NCBI RefSeq assembly: GCF_040732315.1
Contig: NZ_CP160388.1
Location: forward strand, 2,632,494-2,696,493
Source of the DNA: Oryzisolibacter sp. LB2S
Lineage (GTDB): Bacteria > Pseudomonadota > Gammaproteobacteria > Burkholderiales > Burkholderiaceae_C
Direction: 5' to 3'
DNA length: 64,000 nucleotides
The stretch's first letter is position 1. Every line of letters starts with the position of its first letter. The notes below the pieces were generated by a model. It saw nothing but the letters and a program-made list of their open reading frames with translations. It was not told where the DNA came from and made no database searches. Of this stretch, positions 26,884 to 36,117 are shown piece after piece. The position numbers and the translations under genes were made by a program.

Positions 26884-29274
26884 TCACGTCACCTTCATTG
26901 GTCCTGGCGCGCCAAGCGGTGACTTGGCACCCATATCCGGGCCGGACGCAGCACGCGCCAGACGCGCAGCGTTCAACACCACCAGCAGCGAACTGAGCGC
27001 CATGCCCAGGCCTGCCAGCCATGCCGGCATATAGCCCGCAATGGCCAGTGGAACGCCGACGGCGTTGTAAATTGCGGCCCACAACAGGTTCTGCCGCACG
27101 ACATGCATGGTTCGCCGTGAAAGAACCAGGGTTTCTCCCACGAGGGTGAGATTGTCCCCCAAAACAACGACGTCAGAACGGGCTTGCGCCAACGCAACAG
27201 ACTTGCCAAACGCAAACGAAGCGTGGGCGCCCGCCAACACCGGCCCATCGTTGAGGCCATCGCCCACCATCGCGACATGCCGGCCTTGGGCCTGAAGCGC
27301 TTGCAGGTGCTGCAGCTTGTCCTGCGGCGAGCAGCCTCCGCGCGCAGCCTCTATCCCGATACGCGCGGCCACGCGCTGCACCGCTGCGGCGTGATCGCCA
27401 GACAGCAGTTCCACGGCGACACCCGCCTCACGCAACTGCTGGACGACGACGGTGGCCTCGGGGCGCAGCTCTTCGCTGAAGCCAAACCGTGCAAGCTCGA
27501 TGACCTGGCCCGCCCGCTCCATCGACAGCACCACCCGTTGCGCACCATCGTCCCCCTGCACGCGCGCATGACGACCGGAACCCAGGCGCAGGATCATGTC
27601 CCCCTGCGAGCCCGCGTGCCGCGCGCGTGCCTGAAGGCCGGCGCCCGTCAGCTCTTCGACGCCGTCCACCTGCCATGCATCGGTGCGCCGCAAGGCCTGA
27701 TCGTCTGCAGCCTGAACCAACGCACGTGAGACCGGGTGCAACGAGTGGCGCGCCAGCATCGCGGCCAGCCCCAGCGCCTGTGCCGTGGTCAACGCGCCCT
27801 CTGGCGTCACATGGATGTCCGTCAACTCCAACCGGTCGCGCGTCAGGGTCCCCGTCTTGTCGAACACCACGGTGTCCACATGCGACAACGCCTCGAGCGC
27901 CTGCAGATTGCGCACCAGCGCGCCGCGACGCGCCAGGGTCCCGGCCGCGGTGAGCATGGCCACCGGGGTGGCGAGCGACAGCGCGCAGGGGCAGGTGACG
28001 ACCAACACGGCCACTGCCACCATCAGCGCGTGGCTCGGATCCTTGGGCCACCACCAGGCGGCCGCCAGTGCCGCCGCGAGCAGCACCGCGACCAGAAAGG
28101 GACGCGCCACCCGGTCAGCGAGCTGTGCCAGCCGCGGCTTCTGCAGAGAAGCGTTCTCCATGAGCGCCACGATCTGACCAAACCGGGTCTGGTCACCGAG
28201 CACCTCGACGCTCACCTCCACCGCCGCCCGCAGGTTGTAGCTGCCAGCCGTGACGGCATCGCCGGGGCTCTTGTCCACGGGCGTGGACTCGCCCGTCAAC
28301 AAGGCCTCGTCGGCCTGGGTCGTGCCGCCGAGCACGCGCCCATCGGCCGGGAAGACCTCGCCCGGCAACACCCTTATCACATCGCCCGGCTGCAATCGGC
28401 GCGTTGCCACGCGCTCATAGCCGCCATCGGCCGCGCGGCGCTCCACGCTGTCGGGCAGGCGGTTCATCACGGCCTCCAGCGCCCCCGCCGTGCGGTCGCG
28501 CAGACGCAGCTCCAGCCAGCGGCCCGTGAGCAGAAAGAAGACGAACATGGTCAGCGAGTCGTAATACACCTCGCGACCGAACGGCCCCGTGGGATCGAAA
28601 GTGCCCAGCATGCTCACCACAAAGGTGATCAGCATGCCCAGCGCCACGGGCAGGTCCATGCTGACCCTGCGCAGACGTATGTCTCGCAGCGCACTGGAGA
28701 AAAACGGCCCACAGGCAAACAGCACCACGGGCAGGCTGATGACCCACGACGCCCAGCGCAGCAGCTGCTCCATCTCCGTGCTCAGGTCTCCGGGCATGGC
28801 CTGGTAGGCCGGCCATGCGTACATCATGACCTGCATCATGCAAAAGCCGGCCACCAGCCAGCGCCACAGGGCACGACGGCTCTCGCGCTGACGCTGGTCG
28901 CGCGCCAGCGCATCCAGCGCGGGCAATGGCCGATAGCCCGCCTTGCGCACGGCCCGCATCCACTGCGAGGGCCGGACCTGCGCCGGGTTCCACACCACGC
29001 GCGCGCGGTGCGTGGCCGCACTCACATCGACATCGCTCACGCCGGGCACGCGGCGCAGCGCCTCCTCGATCGTCAGCGCGCAGGCCGCACAGTGCATGCC
29101 CTCCAGCACCAGGTGCGACTCCCAGGTGGTATCCGTGGCAGCAGCGCCGGCCGCCTGCACGCCGCAGGGCCGCCCAAAGGCGGACCATTCCTGCGGATCG
29201 TCGAGCAACGTGGTGGGATCCGATGCAGCCTCAGGCTCTGTGGCTGCCAACAAGCCGGCGGGTTCGTTTGACAT
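26884..29274 (-). CDS. ccoI: Copper-transporting P-type ATPase CcoI
   Basis: 796-residue P1B-type ATPase that supplies copper for assembly of cbb3 oxidase. N-terminal heavy-metal domain with GMHCAACALTIEEAL, eight helices with the ion-binding TCPCALSLATP, phosphorylation site DKTGTLT, and hinge GDGLNDGPVL. The stretch before the HMA domain lacks a second CxxC and is mostly low complexity. The ATG of MSNEPAGLL was chosen; an upstream methionine in the frame lies in the region shared with the divergent stress-protein gene. It heads the cco cluster. Confidence 0.95.
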   Translation of the reverse strand: MSNEPAGLLAATEPEAASDPTTLLDDPQEWSAFGRPCGVQAAGAAATDTTWESHLVLEGMHCAACALTIEEALRRVPGVSDVDVSAATHRARVVWNPAQVRPSQWMRAVRKAGYRPLPALDALARDQRQRESRRALWRWLVAGFCMMQVMMYAWPAYQAMPGDLSTEMEQLLRWASWVISLPVVLFACGPFFSSALRDIRLRRVSMDLPVALGMLITFVVSMLGTFDPTGPFGREVYYDSLTMFVFFLLTGRWLELRLRDRTAGALEAVMNRLPDSVERRAADGGYERVATRRLQPGDVIRVLPGEVFPADGRVLGGTTQADEALLTGESTPVDKSPGDAVTAGSYNLRAAVEVSVEVLGDQTRFGQIVALMENASLQKPRLAQLADRVARPFLVAVLLAAALAAAWWWPKDPSHALMVAVAVLVVTCPCALSLATPVAMLTAAGTLARRGALVRNLQALEALSHVDTVVFDKTGTLTRDRLELTDIHVTPEGALTTAQALGLAAMLARHSLHPVSRALVQAADDQALRRTDAWQVDGVEELTGAGLQARARHAGSQGDMILRLGSGRHARVQGDDGAQRVVLSMERAGQVIELARFGFSEELRPEATVVVQQLREAGVAVELLSGDHAAAVQRVAARIGIEAARGGCSPQDKLQHLQALQAQGRHVAMVGDGLNDGPVLAGAHASFAFGKSVALAQARSDVVVLGDNLTLVGETLVLSRRTMHVVRQNLLWAAIYNAVGVPLAIAGYMPAWLAGLGMALSSLLVVLNAARLARAASGPDMGAKSPLGAPGPMKVT

Positions 29275-29385
29275 AGGTCTAGGATTATCCCTATGGCGGG
29301 GTAACATCCCGCTTGCGCATCCAGGCAAGGGCCGAGGACTCATCTATGCTGGACTGCGGTATCAACCAAATATTAGGAGCAACTC

Positions 29386-29829
29386 ATGTACAAACGCATA
29401 CTGATCGCCACGGATGGATCGCCCCTGTCGGAAGCGGCCGTGGAGAGCGGCCTTTCTCTGGCGGGCCTGACGGGCGCATCGGTGGTTGCACTCAAGGTGG
29501 TGCCCCGCTATCCGCGCAGTTACTTCGACGGCAACCTGCCCGTGGACACCGCTGACATCAAGCGCATCGAGAAGCAGTGGAGCGATGCGGCCCAGGAACT
29601 CGTGAACAAGGTCAAGACGCGCGGCGCCAAGGAGGGCGTGACCGTCAAGGCCGTGGTGACCAAGTCCGACCTGATCGCCGAGGCCGTGATCTCCGCCGCC
29701 AAGAAGCACAACTGCGACCTCATCGTCATGGCCTCGCATGGCCGCAAGGGCCTCAAGCGCCTGCTGCTCGGCAGCGAGACGCAGCATGTGCTGACGCATT
29801 CGCACATCCCGGTGCTGGTATTGAGGTAA
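29386..29829 (+). CDS. Universal stress protein UspA family
   Basis: 147-residue single-domain Usp. The N-terminus MYKRILIATDGSPLS and the ATP-binding pattern G-x2-G-x9-G-S (ASHGRKGLKRLLLGSETQHVL) are intact, so it is the nucleotide-binding type. AGGAG is 6 nt before the ATG. It is divergent from ccoI across 111 bp, a neighbourhood often under FNR-type control, but no full FNR box is visible there. A family A repeat and a terminator follow. Confidence 0.93.
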   Translation: MYKRILIATDGSPLSEAAVESGLSLAGLTGASVVALKVVPRYPRSYFDGNLPVDTADIKRIEKQWSDAAQELVNKVKTRGAKEGVTVKAVVTKSDLIAEAVISAAKKHNCDLIVMASHGRKGLKRLLLGSETQHVLTHSHIPVLVLR

Positions 29830-29880
29830 ATCGGCGCTCAGCGCTTTTGCAGCAAGCGCAAGCAGCTATCAAACCAGAAG
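29826..29880 (-). repeat. Dispersed palindrome family A, copy 4 (intergenic)
   Basis: Minus strand reads TTTGATAGCTGCTTGCGCTT, then AAAGCGCTGAGCGCCGATTT. The copy begins at the very end of the stress-protein gene (its stop codon) and ends just before the terminator. Confidence 0.85.
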
Positions 29881-29883
29881 CAG

Positions 29884-29908
29884 AAAGGCGGCCGTGGCCG
29901 CCTTTTTT
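29884..29908 (+). terminator. Rho-independent terminator after the stress-protein gene
   Basis: AAAGGCGGCC, a 3-base loop, GGCCGCC and six Ts on the plus strand. It lies between the convergent usp and matB genes. Confidence 0.88.
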
Positions 29909-29928
29909 GTGCGAGCACGCCGGCGCAT

Positions 29929-31488
29929 TCAGGCAAACAACCCCTTGTGCTGCTCGCGCAGCAGGTTCTTCTGCACCTTGCCCATGGTGTTGCGCGGCAG
30001 CTCGGTGGCGATGAAGCAGCGCTTGGGGATCTTGAAGTTGGCCAGCTGGCTCTTGAGCTGGGCGATGATGGCCTCGCCGTCAAGCTGCGCGCCCGGCCTG
30101 GGGATGACCACCGCCACGCCCACCTCGCCGAAGTCCGGGTGCGGCACACCGACGAGCGCGCTCTCGGCCACGCCCGGCATCTCGTTGATGTAGCCCTCGA
30201 TCTCGGCCGGGTAGACGTTGTAGCCGCCGCTGATGATCAGGTCCTTGCTGCGGCCGACGATGCTCACGTAGCCGCGCTCGTCCTGCCGGCCCACATCGCC
30301 GGTCTTGAACCAGCCGTCCGGCGTGAACTCCTCGGCGGTCTTCTCGGGCATGCGCCAGTAGCCCTGGAACACATTGGGGCCGCGCACCTGGATGTTGCCG
30401 ATCTCGCCCACGGCCAGCGGCGCACCCGCGTCGTTCACCACGCGCAGGCCCACGCCCGGCAGCGGGAAGCCCACGGTGGCGCCGCGGCGCTCTGCCTGCC
30501 CGCCATGGCGTGCGTCGGCCGCGTAGGGGTTGCTGGTGAGCATGATGGTCTCGCTCATGCCGTAGCGCTCCAGGATGGTGTGGCCCGTGCGCTCCTGCCA
30601 TTCCTTGAAGGTCTCGATGAGCAGCGGCGCCGAGCCCGAGATGAACAGCCGCATGTGGCCAGCGGCCTCGCGCGTGAGGGACTTCTCGGCCAGCATGCGC
30701 ACGTACAGCGTGGGCACGCCCATGAACACCGTGGCGCGCGCCATGGCGGCGATGGCTGACTTGGGCTCGAACTTCGCGAGCCAGATCATCTTGCTGCCGT
30801 TGAGCAGGGCCGCATGGATGGCCACGAACAGGCCATGCACGTGAAAGATGGGCAGCGCGTGGATCAGCACGTCCCCAGGCCGCCAGCCCCAGTAGTCCTT
30901 GAGCACGAGCGCGTTGGACAGCAGGTTGCCGTGCGAGAGCATGGCGCCCTTGCTGCGGCCCGTGGTGCCGCTGGTGTAGAGGATGGCGGCGAAGTCGTCG
31001 GCACGGCGCGGCACGCAGGCATGCTCGTCGCCGAAATGCGTGGCGCGCTCGAGCAGGCTGCCCGTGCGGTCGTCGCCCAGCGTGAACACATGCTGCGTAC
31101 CCGCGGTGAAGGCAATCTTCGACACCCAGCCAAAGTTGCCCGGCGTGCAGACGACCACCGCGGGCTCGGCGTTGGCGATGAAGTATTCGATCTCGGCGCT
31201 CTGGTAGGCGGTGTTGAGCGGCAGAAACACATAGCCCGCGCGCAGCGTGGCCAGGTACAGCAGCATGGCCTCGACGGACTTTTCCACCTGCACGGCGATG
31301 CGGCTGCCCTCGGCCAGGTTCAGCGAGGCCAGCAGGTTGGCGATGCGGGCGCTGGCGCGGTCCAGGTCGCGCCAGGTGTAGAGGAGCGGCTGGCCGTCTG
31401 CCGTGCTGGCCTCGACGGCGATCTGGTCCAGGTCCGCGGGGAAGGCTGCGCGCAATGCGGCAAACAGGTTCTGGTCGGTGGTGCTCAT
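29929..31488 (-). CDS. matB: Malonyl-CoA synthetase
   Basis: 519-residue member of the acyl-adenylate family that joins malonate and CoA with ATP. The AMP-binding P-loop YTSGTTGRSKGAM, the A5 motif ERYGMSETIM, the A7 motif WFKTGDVG and the A10 lysine in LPRNTMGKVQKN are all intact. Sequence character and, above all, the neighbouring malonyl-CoA decarboxylase point to malonate as substrate; other short-chain acids are possible. It is the last gene of the malonate cluster, 20 nt after the enoyl-CoA hydratase gene. Confidence 0.87.
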   Translation of the reverse strand: MSTTDQNLFAALRAAFPADLDQIAVEASTADGQPLLYTWRDLDRASARIANLLASLNLAEGSRIAVQVEKSVEAMLLYLATLRAGYVFLPLNTAYQSAEIEYFIANAEPAVVVCTPGNFGWVSKIAFTAGTQHVFTLGDDRTGSLLERATHFGDEHACVPRRADDFAAILYTSGTTGRSKGAMLSHGNLLSNALVLKDYWGWRPGDVLIHALPIFHVHGLFVAIHAALLNGSKMIWLAKFEPKSAIAAMARATVFMGVPTLYVRMLAEKSLTREAAGHMRLFISGSAPLLIETFKEWQERTGHTILERYGMSETIMLTSNPYAADARHGGQAERRGATVGFPLPGVGLRVVNDAGAPLAVGEIGNIQVRGPNVFQGYWRMPEKTAEEFTPDGWFKTGDVGRQDERGYVSIVGRSKDLIISGGYNVYPAEIEGYINEMPGVAESALVGVPHPDFGEVGVAVVIPRPGAQLDGEAIIAQLKSQLANFKIPKRCFIATELPRNTMGKVQKNLLREQHKGLFA

Positions 31489-31508
31489 GGTGTTCAAGTC
31501 CCAATGCA

Positions 31509-32324
31509 TCAAAAAACGGGGGCGCGCTTGGCCAGGAAGGCGGTGATGCCCTCGCGGTGCTCGGCGCTGTCGGCATAGGCGTACGGGTCAGCTATCGTAT
31601 CAATAGCTGCTTGCGCTTGACTGGCGGGAGTTAGAGCCATTTTTTGCATCAAGACCGCGCGCAGCGTCTGCTTGTTCATGCGCGCCGCGGCCGGGGCCAG
31701 CGTGGCGATGCGCAGCGCGCTGGCCATGGCCTCGGCCTCGAGCGCATCCGCGGCGACGACGCGGCTCAGAAAGCCGCGCCCGGCCATCTCCTGTGCGCCG
31801 AAGGTGGCGGCCTCCAGCAGCATCTGGCGCGCGGTGACGTCGCCCACGGCCGCGGCCACCAGGGCCGCCTCGCGCGGCGCCATCGGAAAGCCAAGCTTGG
31901 CGATCGGCGCACCGAAGCGCGCGCCCTGCTCGGCGATGCGGATGTCGCAGCAGCTCGCGATCTCCACGCCCGCGCCCATGCAGGCGCCGGCGATGCGCGC
32001 GACGATGGGCACGTCGCAGGCCAGCATGGCCGCGAGACCACCCCAGACCTCGCCCTCGTGGAATTCGCGCAGCTGCGCGGCGTCGAAGCGAAACGACGGG
32101 TACTCGGAGATGTCGCCCCCCGCGCAGAACGCCTGCCCTGCCCCTTCGATGAGCACGCAGCGCACGTCAGTCCTGCGCTGAATGCTCTCAAACACGGAGC
32201 GCAACTGGCGCCACATGGCGCGTGACATGGCGTTCAGGCGCCCGTCGTGGCGCAGCGTCACGCGCAGCACGCCGCGTGCGCCGGCCTCTCCCACGGCCGG
32301 GGCCGCGACTACTTCAGCTGTCAT
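31509..32324 (-). CDS. Enoyl-CoA hydratase/isomerase family protein with repeat-derived segment
   Basis: 271-residue crotonase-fold protein. The oxyanion-hole segments GAGQAFCAGGDI and ACMGAGVEIASCCDIRIA are recognisable. The first catalytic glutamate position is occupied in GAPIAKLGFPMAP-type text without a clear E, so hydratase activity is uncertain. Near the C-terminus the stretch ALTPASQAQAAIDTIADP is encoded by a family A palindrome, in frame. It lies in the malonate cluster between the binding protein and matB; why a crotonase belongs there is not clear. Confidence 0.8.
   Translation of the reverse strand: MTAEVVAAPAVGEAGARGVLRVTLRHDGRLNAMSRAMWRQLRSVFESIQRRTDVRCVLIEGAGQAFCAGGDISEYPSFRFDAAQLREFHEGEVWGGLAAMLACDVPIVARIAGACMGAGVEIASCCDIRIAEQGARFGAPIAKLGFPMAPREAALVAAAVGDVTARQMLLEAATFGAQEMAGRGFLSRVVAADALEAEAMASALRIATLAPAAARMNKQTLRAVLMQKMALTPASQAQAAIDTIADPYAYADSAEHREGITAFLAKRAPVF
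31595..31651 (+). repeat. Dispersed palindrome family A, copy 5 (inside the enoyl-CoA hydratase gene)
   Basis: Plus strand reads CAATAGCTGCTTGCGCTTGA, then GGGAGTTAGAGCCATTTTTT. The gene reads the other strand and yields SQAQAAIDT, sharing QAQAA with the cobU copy. Confidence 0.85.
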
Positions 32325-32387
32325 GCAAAAACACTCTCTCAATCAGGCCACGGGCCGCAGACGGTGCGGCGCGGTGGCTCGGCACCA

Positions 32388-33410
32388 TCACTCCAGCCGC
32401 GCGCCCGAGGCCTTGACGACCTGGGCCCAGCGCCGGACCTCGCTGCCCACCATCTTGCCGAAATCGGCCTGGGACAGCTGGCCGAATTCTGCGCCATTGC
32501 CGGCCCAGATATTCTTGATGTCATCGCTCTGGCCGAGCTTGCGCACCTCCTCGACGATGCGCGCCTGCACGTCGGCGGGCGTGCCCTTGGGCGTCCACAG
32601 GCCGTACCAGGTGGAGACGGTGTAGTCCGGCAGGCCCACCTCGGCCGCGCAGGGCACGTCGGGGAAGGCCGGGTTGCGCCGGCTGCCCGAGACCATCAGC
32701 GCCTTGATGCGCCCGGCCTTGATGTGCGCGGCAGACGAGCCCAGGCCGTCGAACATCATGTCCACATTGCCCGCTATCAGGTCCTGCAGCGCCGGGCCCG
32801 CGCCGCGGTACGGAATGTGGGTGATGAAGCTGCCGGTCTGGATCTTGAACAGCTCGCCGGCCAGATGGTGCGAGCTGCCCGCGCCGGCCGAGCCGTAGTT
32901 GAACTTGCCGGGGCTGGACTTCACCAGGGTCAGGAACTCGCGGATGTCGGCCACCTTGACGTTGCGCGGGTTGACCACCACCACCTGGGGCACGCTGGCC
33001 AGGAGCGCCAGCGCAACGAAGTCCTTTTCGATGTCGTAGTCGAGCTTGGGGTACATCGAGGGCGCGATCACATGGTGCACGCCGCCCATGAACAGGTGGT
33101 AGCCGTCGGCCGGCGCCTTGGACGCGGCGCTCGCGCCGACGGTGCCGCCGGCGCCGCCACGGTTGTCCACCACCAGCGTCTTGCCCGTGGTCTTGGCGAA
33201 CTGCGCGGCCAGCGGGCGCGCGAATGCATCGGTACCGCCGCCCGCCGGGAAGGGCACGATCAGGTTCACGGGCTTGGCAGGCCATGGGCCCGCAGCCTGG
33301 GCCCAGGCACCACCCGCGCCCAGCGCCAGTCCGGCCGCGCCGGCGGCGCGCAACAGGTCGCGCCGGCCCAGGGTGGACTGGATGCGGGTGGTGTCCATGT
33401 TCTTGTGCAT
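32388..33410 (-). CDS. Bug-family (TctC-like) periplasmic binding protein
   Basis: 340-residue solute-binding protein of the Bug family, very common in Burkholderiales and able to bind carboxylates. A signal peptide begins with GRRDLLRAAGAAGLALG, which has a twin-arginine look. The mature protein opens WPAKPVNLIVPFPAGGGTDAFAR and contains the YGSAGAGSSHH and PYRGAGPALQDL ligand loops. AGGAGG 7 nt before the first ATG fixes the start. No TctA/TctB membrane genes are adjacent, as usual for orphan Bug proteins. Malonate is a plausible ligand by context only. Confidence 0.9.
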   Translation of the reverse strand: MHKNMDTTRIQSTLGRRDLLRAAGAAGLALGAGGAWAQAAGPWPAKPVNLIVPFPAGGGTDAFARPLAAQFAKTTGKTLVVDNRGGAGGTVGASAASKAPADGYHLFMGGVHHVIAPSMYPKLDYDIEKDFVALALLASVPQVVVVNPRNVKVADIREFLTLVKSSPGKFNYGSAGAGSSHHLAGELFKIQTGSFITHIPYRGAGPALQDLIAGNVDMMFDGLGSSAAHIKAGRIKALMVSGSRRNPAFPDVPCAAEVGLPDYTVSTWYGLWTPKGTPADVQARIVEEVRKLGQSDDIKNIWAGNGAEFGQLSQADFGKMVGSEVRRWAQVVKASGARLE

Positions 33411-33462
33411 TGTTTTGCCTCCTATGGTTTTGCTTGGGGTGAATGAACAGGTGTGTCGGGTT

Positions 33463-34908
33463 TTACAAAAGGCTCTCGACGTCGCCCGACACCGGCACGC
33501 GCCCTTGCGCCAGCAGGCTGCGGTGCTTGTCGATGCGCTTCAAGTCGTAGAGGTAGTTGACCATCAGGCCGAAGGATTGCTTCAGCCCCTTGGCGGAGGG
33601 GTCGCCGGCCCAGTTCAGCCGCTCCACGCGTGCGCCGTTGCCCAGGTGGAAGCGCGCCACGGGATCGAGCGGCTTGCCGTCCTGCAGCTCGCGCCCCAGA
33701 TACCTTGCCGCGCATTGCAGCACGAACTGGCGTACGGGCGACTTCGGCGCCAGCTCCAGCGCCTTGTCGGCTGCGGCCAGCACATGACCGATCTGCGGCA
33801 GCTCCATGCCCAGCGCACGCGCCAGCTCGGTCCTCTGCCGCTCGTCCAGGCGCTCGAGCTGCGTGGCGCCATGCTTGGCCAGCCAGCCACGAAAGCCCGG
33901 TATGGGCGACAGCGTCGCAAACTGGCGCAGGCGCGGAAACTCCGCCATCAGCGTCTCGGCCACATGCTTGATGAGCGAGTCGCCAAAGCTCACGCCGCGC
34001 AGCCCATCCTGCGTGCTGCTGATCGAATAGAAGATGGCCGTGGTCGCGCGCTGGATGTCCACGGCCTCGGCCGATTCATCGAGCAGTGGCGTGATGCTGG
34101 CCGAGATCTCGCCCGTCAGCGCCACCTCCACGAAGATCAGCGGCTCATTGGGCAGGCGTGGATGGAAGAAGCCGTAGCAGCGCCGGTCGCTGTCCAGGCG
34201 GTTCTTGAGGTCGGCCCAGCTGCGGATGTCGTGCACGGCCTCGTACTTGATGAGCTTTTCGATCAGCGAGGCCGGCGAGTCCCACGACAGGCGCTTCAAT
34301 TCAAGAAAGGCCACGTCGAACCAGGTCGAGAACAGCTGCTCGAGCTCGGTCTCCAGCGGCAGCAGACGCTTGTCGCCCTTGAGCTCGCGCAGCAGCTCGG
34401 CGCGCAGATCGACCAGAAAGCGCATGCCCTCGGGGAAGGCCGCAAAGCGCTGCAGCAGCCGCGTGCGCGGCGACGCCAGCGCACGACGCAGATGGGCCTC
34501 GGCCTGGGGCTCGTCGGCCGTGCCCTTGGCGGCCTCGTAGCGCTCGTGGGCGTTTCTGATGTGCGCGACGTCGGGGGCGAACTGCTCGACCATGAGCTGC
34601 CACAGGTCGCGCCGCTCCCCGGGTTCGGCGCCGCCATACCAGGCGGCAATGGCCTGTGCGCGGCGCCCGCCCTCGATCTCGCTCACGCGCGGTGCGACCA
34701 CCTCCTGCAACTGCGCGAGCAGCTGGCGCAGCGCGCGCGGCGACAGCGCCTCGCTGCCGCGGCGCAGCGTGGCCTCAAGGCGCTCATGCGTGCTGCGCGC
34801 GGGCTGCGGCGGCTGGGCGGCGCCCTCGCCCCCGCCCCCGCCCTTGCCCTTGCCAGCCGAGCGCAGCCGGTCCACGCTGCGCGAGATCCAGGTCGATGTG
34901 GTGTTCAT
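33463..34908 (-). CDS. matA: Malonyl-CoA decarboxylase
   Basis: 481-residue enzyme of the MLYCD/MatA family, converting malonyl-CoA to acetyl-CoA and CO2. The helical N-terminal domain (about 60-180) is followed by the acetyltransferase-like catalytic part with FFHPRLPNEPLIFVEVAL, AIFYSISSTQDGLRGVSFG and the catalytic His/Ser in these motifs. A glycine/lysine-rich linker lies near residues 18-30. It overlaps the GntR gene by 4 nt (ATGA), so regulator and enzyme are translated together. With matB it turns malonate into acetyl-CoA. Confidence 0.93.
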   Translation of the reverse strand: MNTTSTWISRSVDRLRSAGKGKGGGGGEGAAQPPQPARSTHERLEATLRRGSEALSPRALRQLLAQLQEVVAPRVSEIEGGRRAQAIAAWYGGAEPGERRDLWQLMVEQFAPDVAHIRNAHERYEAAKGTADEPQAEAHLRRALASPRTRLLQRFAAFPEGMRFLVDLRAELLRELKGDKRLLPLETELEQLFSTWFDVAFLELKRLSWDSPASLIEKLIKYEAVHDIRSWADLKNRLDSDRRCYGFFHPRLPNEPLIFVEVALTGEISASITPLLDESAEAVDIQRATTAIFYSISSTQDGLRGVSFGDSLIKHVAETLMAEFPRLRQFATLSPIPGFRGWLAKHGATQLERLDERQRTELARALGMELPQIGHVLAAADKALELAPKSPVRQFVLQCAARYLGRELQDGKPLDPVARFHLGNGARVERLNWAGDPSAKGLKQSFGLMVNYLYDLKRIDKHRSLLAQGRVPVSGDVESLL

Positions 34909-35573
34909 GGTGCGATCCGGGACGGTGGGTTGCGGGTCAGTTCACGCAGTGCATCGCGCTGCGCAAACAGATGGTGGCGCATGGCCTGCTCGGCAGCGGC
35001 GGCGTCGCCCCGCTTGATCGCCGCGAACACCTGCAGATGCTCGGCCAGGCTTTGCTGCAGCCTGCCGGGCACATGCAGGGTCTGGTGCCGGGCCAGGCGC
35101 AGGATTCTGCGCAGGTCGCCAATCACCTGGGCGAGCCAGCGGTTGTCGGCCAGGGTGATGAAGGCCTCGTGGATGGCGTGGTTGGCCTCGTAGTAGGCGG
35201 TGATGCGGCCCGCCTCGGCATGTGCGCGCAGGCGCTCGTGCAGCACCTCGAGCGCGGCCAGGTCTGCCGGGCCGGCGCGGCCCGTGGCCTCGTAGGCGGC
35301 GCGCCCTTCGAGCAGCGCAATGACCGGGAAGATCTGCTCCACGTCGCGCTCCGTGATCTCGGCCACAAAGCAGCCGCGGCGCGGCTCATGGCGCAACATG
35401 CCCTCGGCCACCAGCACCTTGAGCGCCTCGCGCAGCGGCGTGCGCGACACCGTCAGGCGCTCGCACAGCGCGGCCTCGTCGAGGAAGCTGCCCGGCGCCA
35501 GCTCACCGGCGAAGATCAGCTCGCGCAGGCCTTCGGCGGCCTGACGGTGCAAGGAATCGGCAACGGAGCGCAT
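34905..35573 (-). CDS. matR: GntR family regulator (FadR/FCD type), probable MatR
   Basis: 222-residue transcription factor. The N-terminal winged helix contains LCERLTVSRTPLREALKVL, the GntR recognition helix, and the C-terminal FCD domain has the metal-binding pattern with NHAIHEAFI and EHLQVFAAIKRGD. The ATG (MRSVADSLHRQ) is preferred; a TTG 30 nt upstream is the alternative, and neither has a good ribosome binding site. It heads the malonate genes, and a 20-bp inverted repeat upstream is a likely operator. Malonate or malonyl-CoA as effector is inferred. Confidence 0.88.
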   Translation of the reverse strand: MRSVADSLHRQAAEGLRELIFAGELAPGSFLDEAALCERLTVSRTPLREALKVLVAEGMLRHEPRRGCFVAEITERDVEQIFPVIALLEGRAAYEATGRAGPADLAALEVLHERLRAHAEAGRITAYYEANHAIHEAFITLADNRWLAQVIGDLRRILRLARHQTLHVPGRLQQSLAEHLQVFAAIKRGDAAAAEQAMRHHLFAQRDALRELTRNPPSRIAP

Positions 35574-35650
35574 GGCTGGGGTCAGCAGGAATGGATCCAG
35601 CAAGGGGAACCATGGCAGCCGCGGCGAGCCCTGACGGCGACATGATTACG

Positions 35651-35670
35651 CATAATTTTTGGTAATTATG
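35651..35670. promoter_or_regulatory. Candidate operator upstream of matR
   Basis: CATAAT, 8 bases, ATTATG: a perfect 6-bp dyad within an unusually A+T-rich stretch, 78 nt before the matR start. It is a likely site for GntR-type autoregulation; promoter elements probably overlap it. Confidence 0.6.
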
Positions 35671-36117
35671 AAAACCGTGCCATGCCATGGCGATCGGGGC
35701 TTGCACCTATGCCGGGGTCTGGTGCGGTGCGCCAAACCACCCGTCCATGCGGCCGGCCTGGTGGCCGCAGCACTGCGTGGTGGGACTGCGGCCGCGCCAC
35801 AGGCCGGGGAGTCAGACATCGCCAATGCGGGCACGGGCTGGGGCGCCGTCATTGCCGCGCCACCTCGGCACGATGAACGGCGAAATCGCCTTGCCCCGGG
35901 CGTTGCGTCGGGGATGCGCTGACTCGGCCTTCTCGCAAGTGTGCGGGGCTGACCACATGCGACGGGGCCTTGCGCCTTGCCCGCATGCAGGGCCCGGCCG
36001 GCTGCTGTCATGAGTTTCATAGGTGACAGCCAGCGCCGCGGCCGCTCCTTAGCATGGCCGCTCGATGGTTCTGCGCCGCCGAGCCATTGCCTTCCCAACC
36101 CTAGCCACAGCCCGCTC
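35671..36117. other. 447-bp spacer without a recognisable gene
   Basis: This separates matR from the divergent fatty-acid operon. An 87-codon frame (35659-35922) is open but has no ribosome binding site, no recognisable motif and a composition like neighbouring shadow frames. The spacer must contain the promoter of the fadJ-like operon; I could not identify a convincing one. Confidence 0.6.

Noticed and set aside
29267..29285. FNR-like sequence TTGACATAGGTCTA near the ccoI start
   Set aside because: The second half site does not match RTCAA; only a half box remains.
35659..35922. 87-codon frame between matR and the fadJ-like gene
   Set aside because: No ribosome binding site, no motif, and it begins inside the candidate operator.
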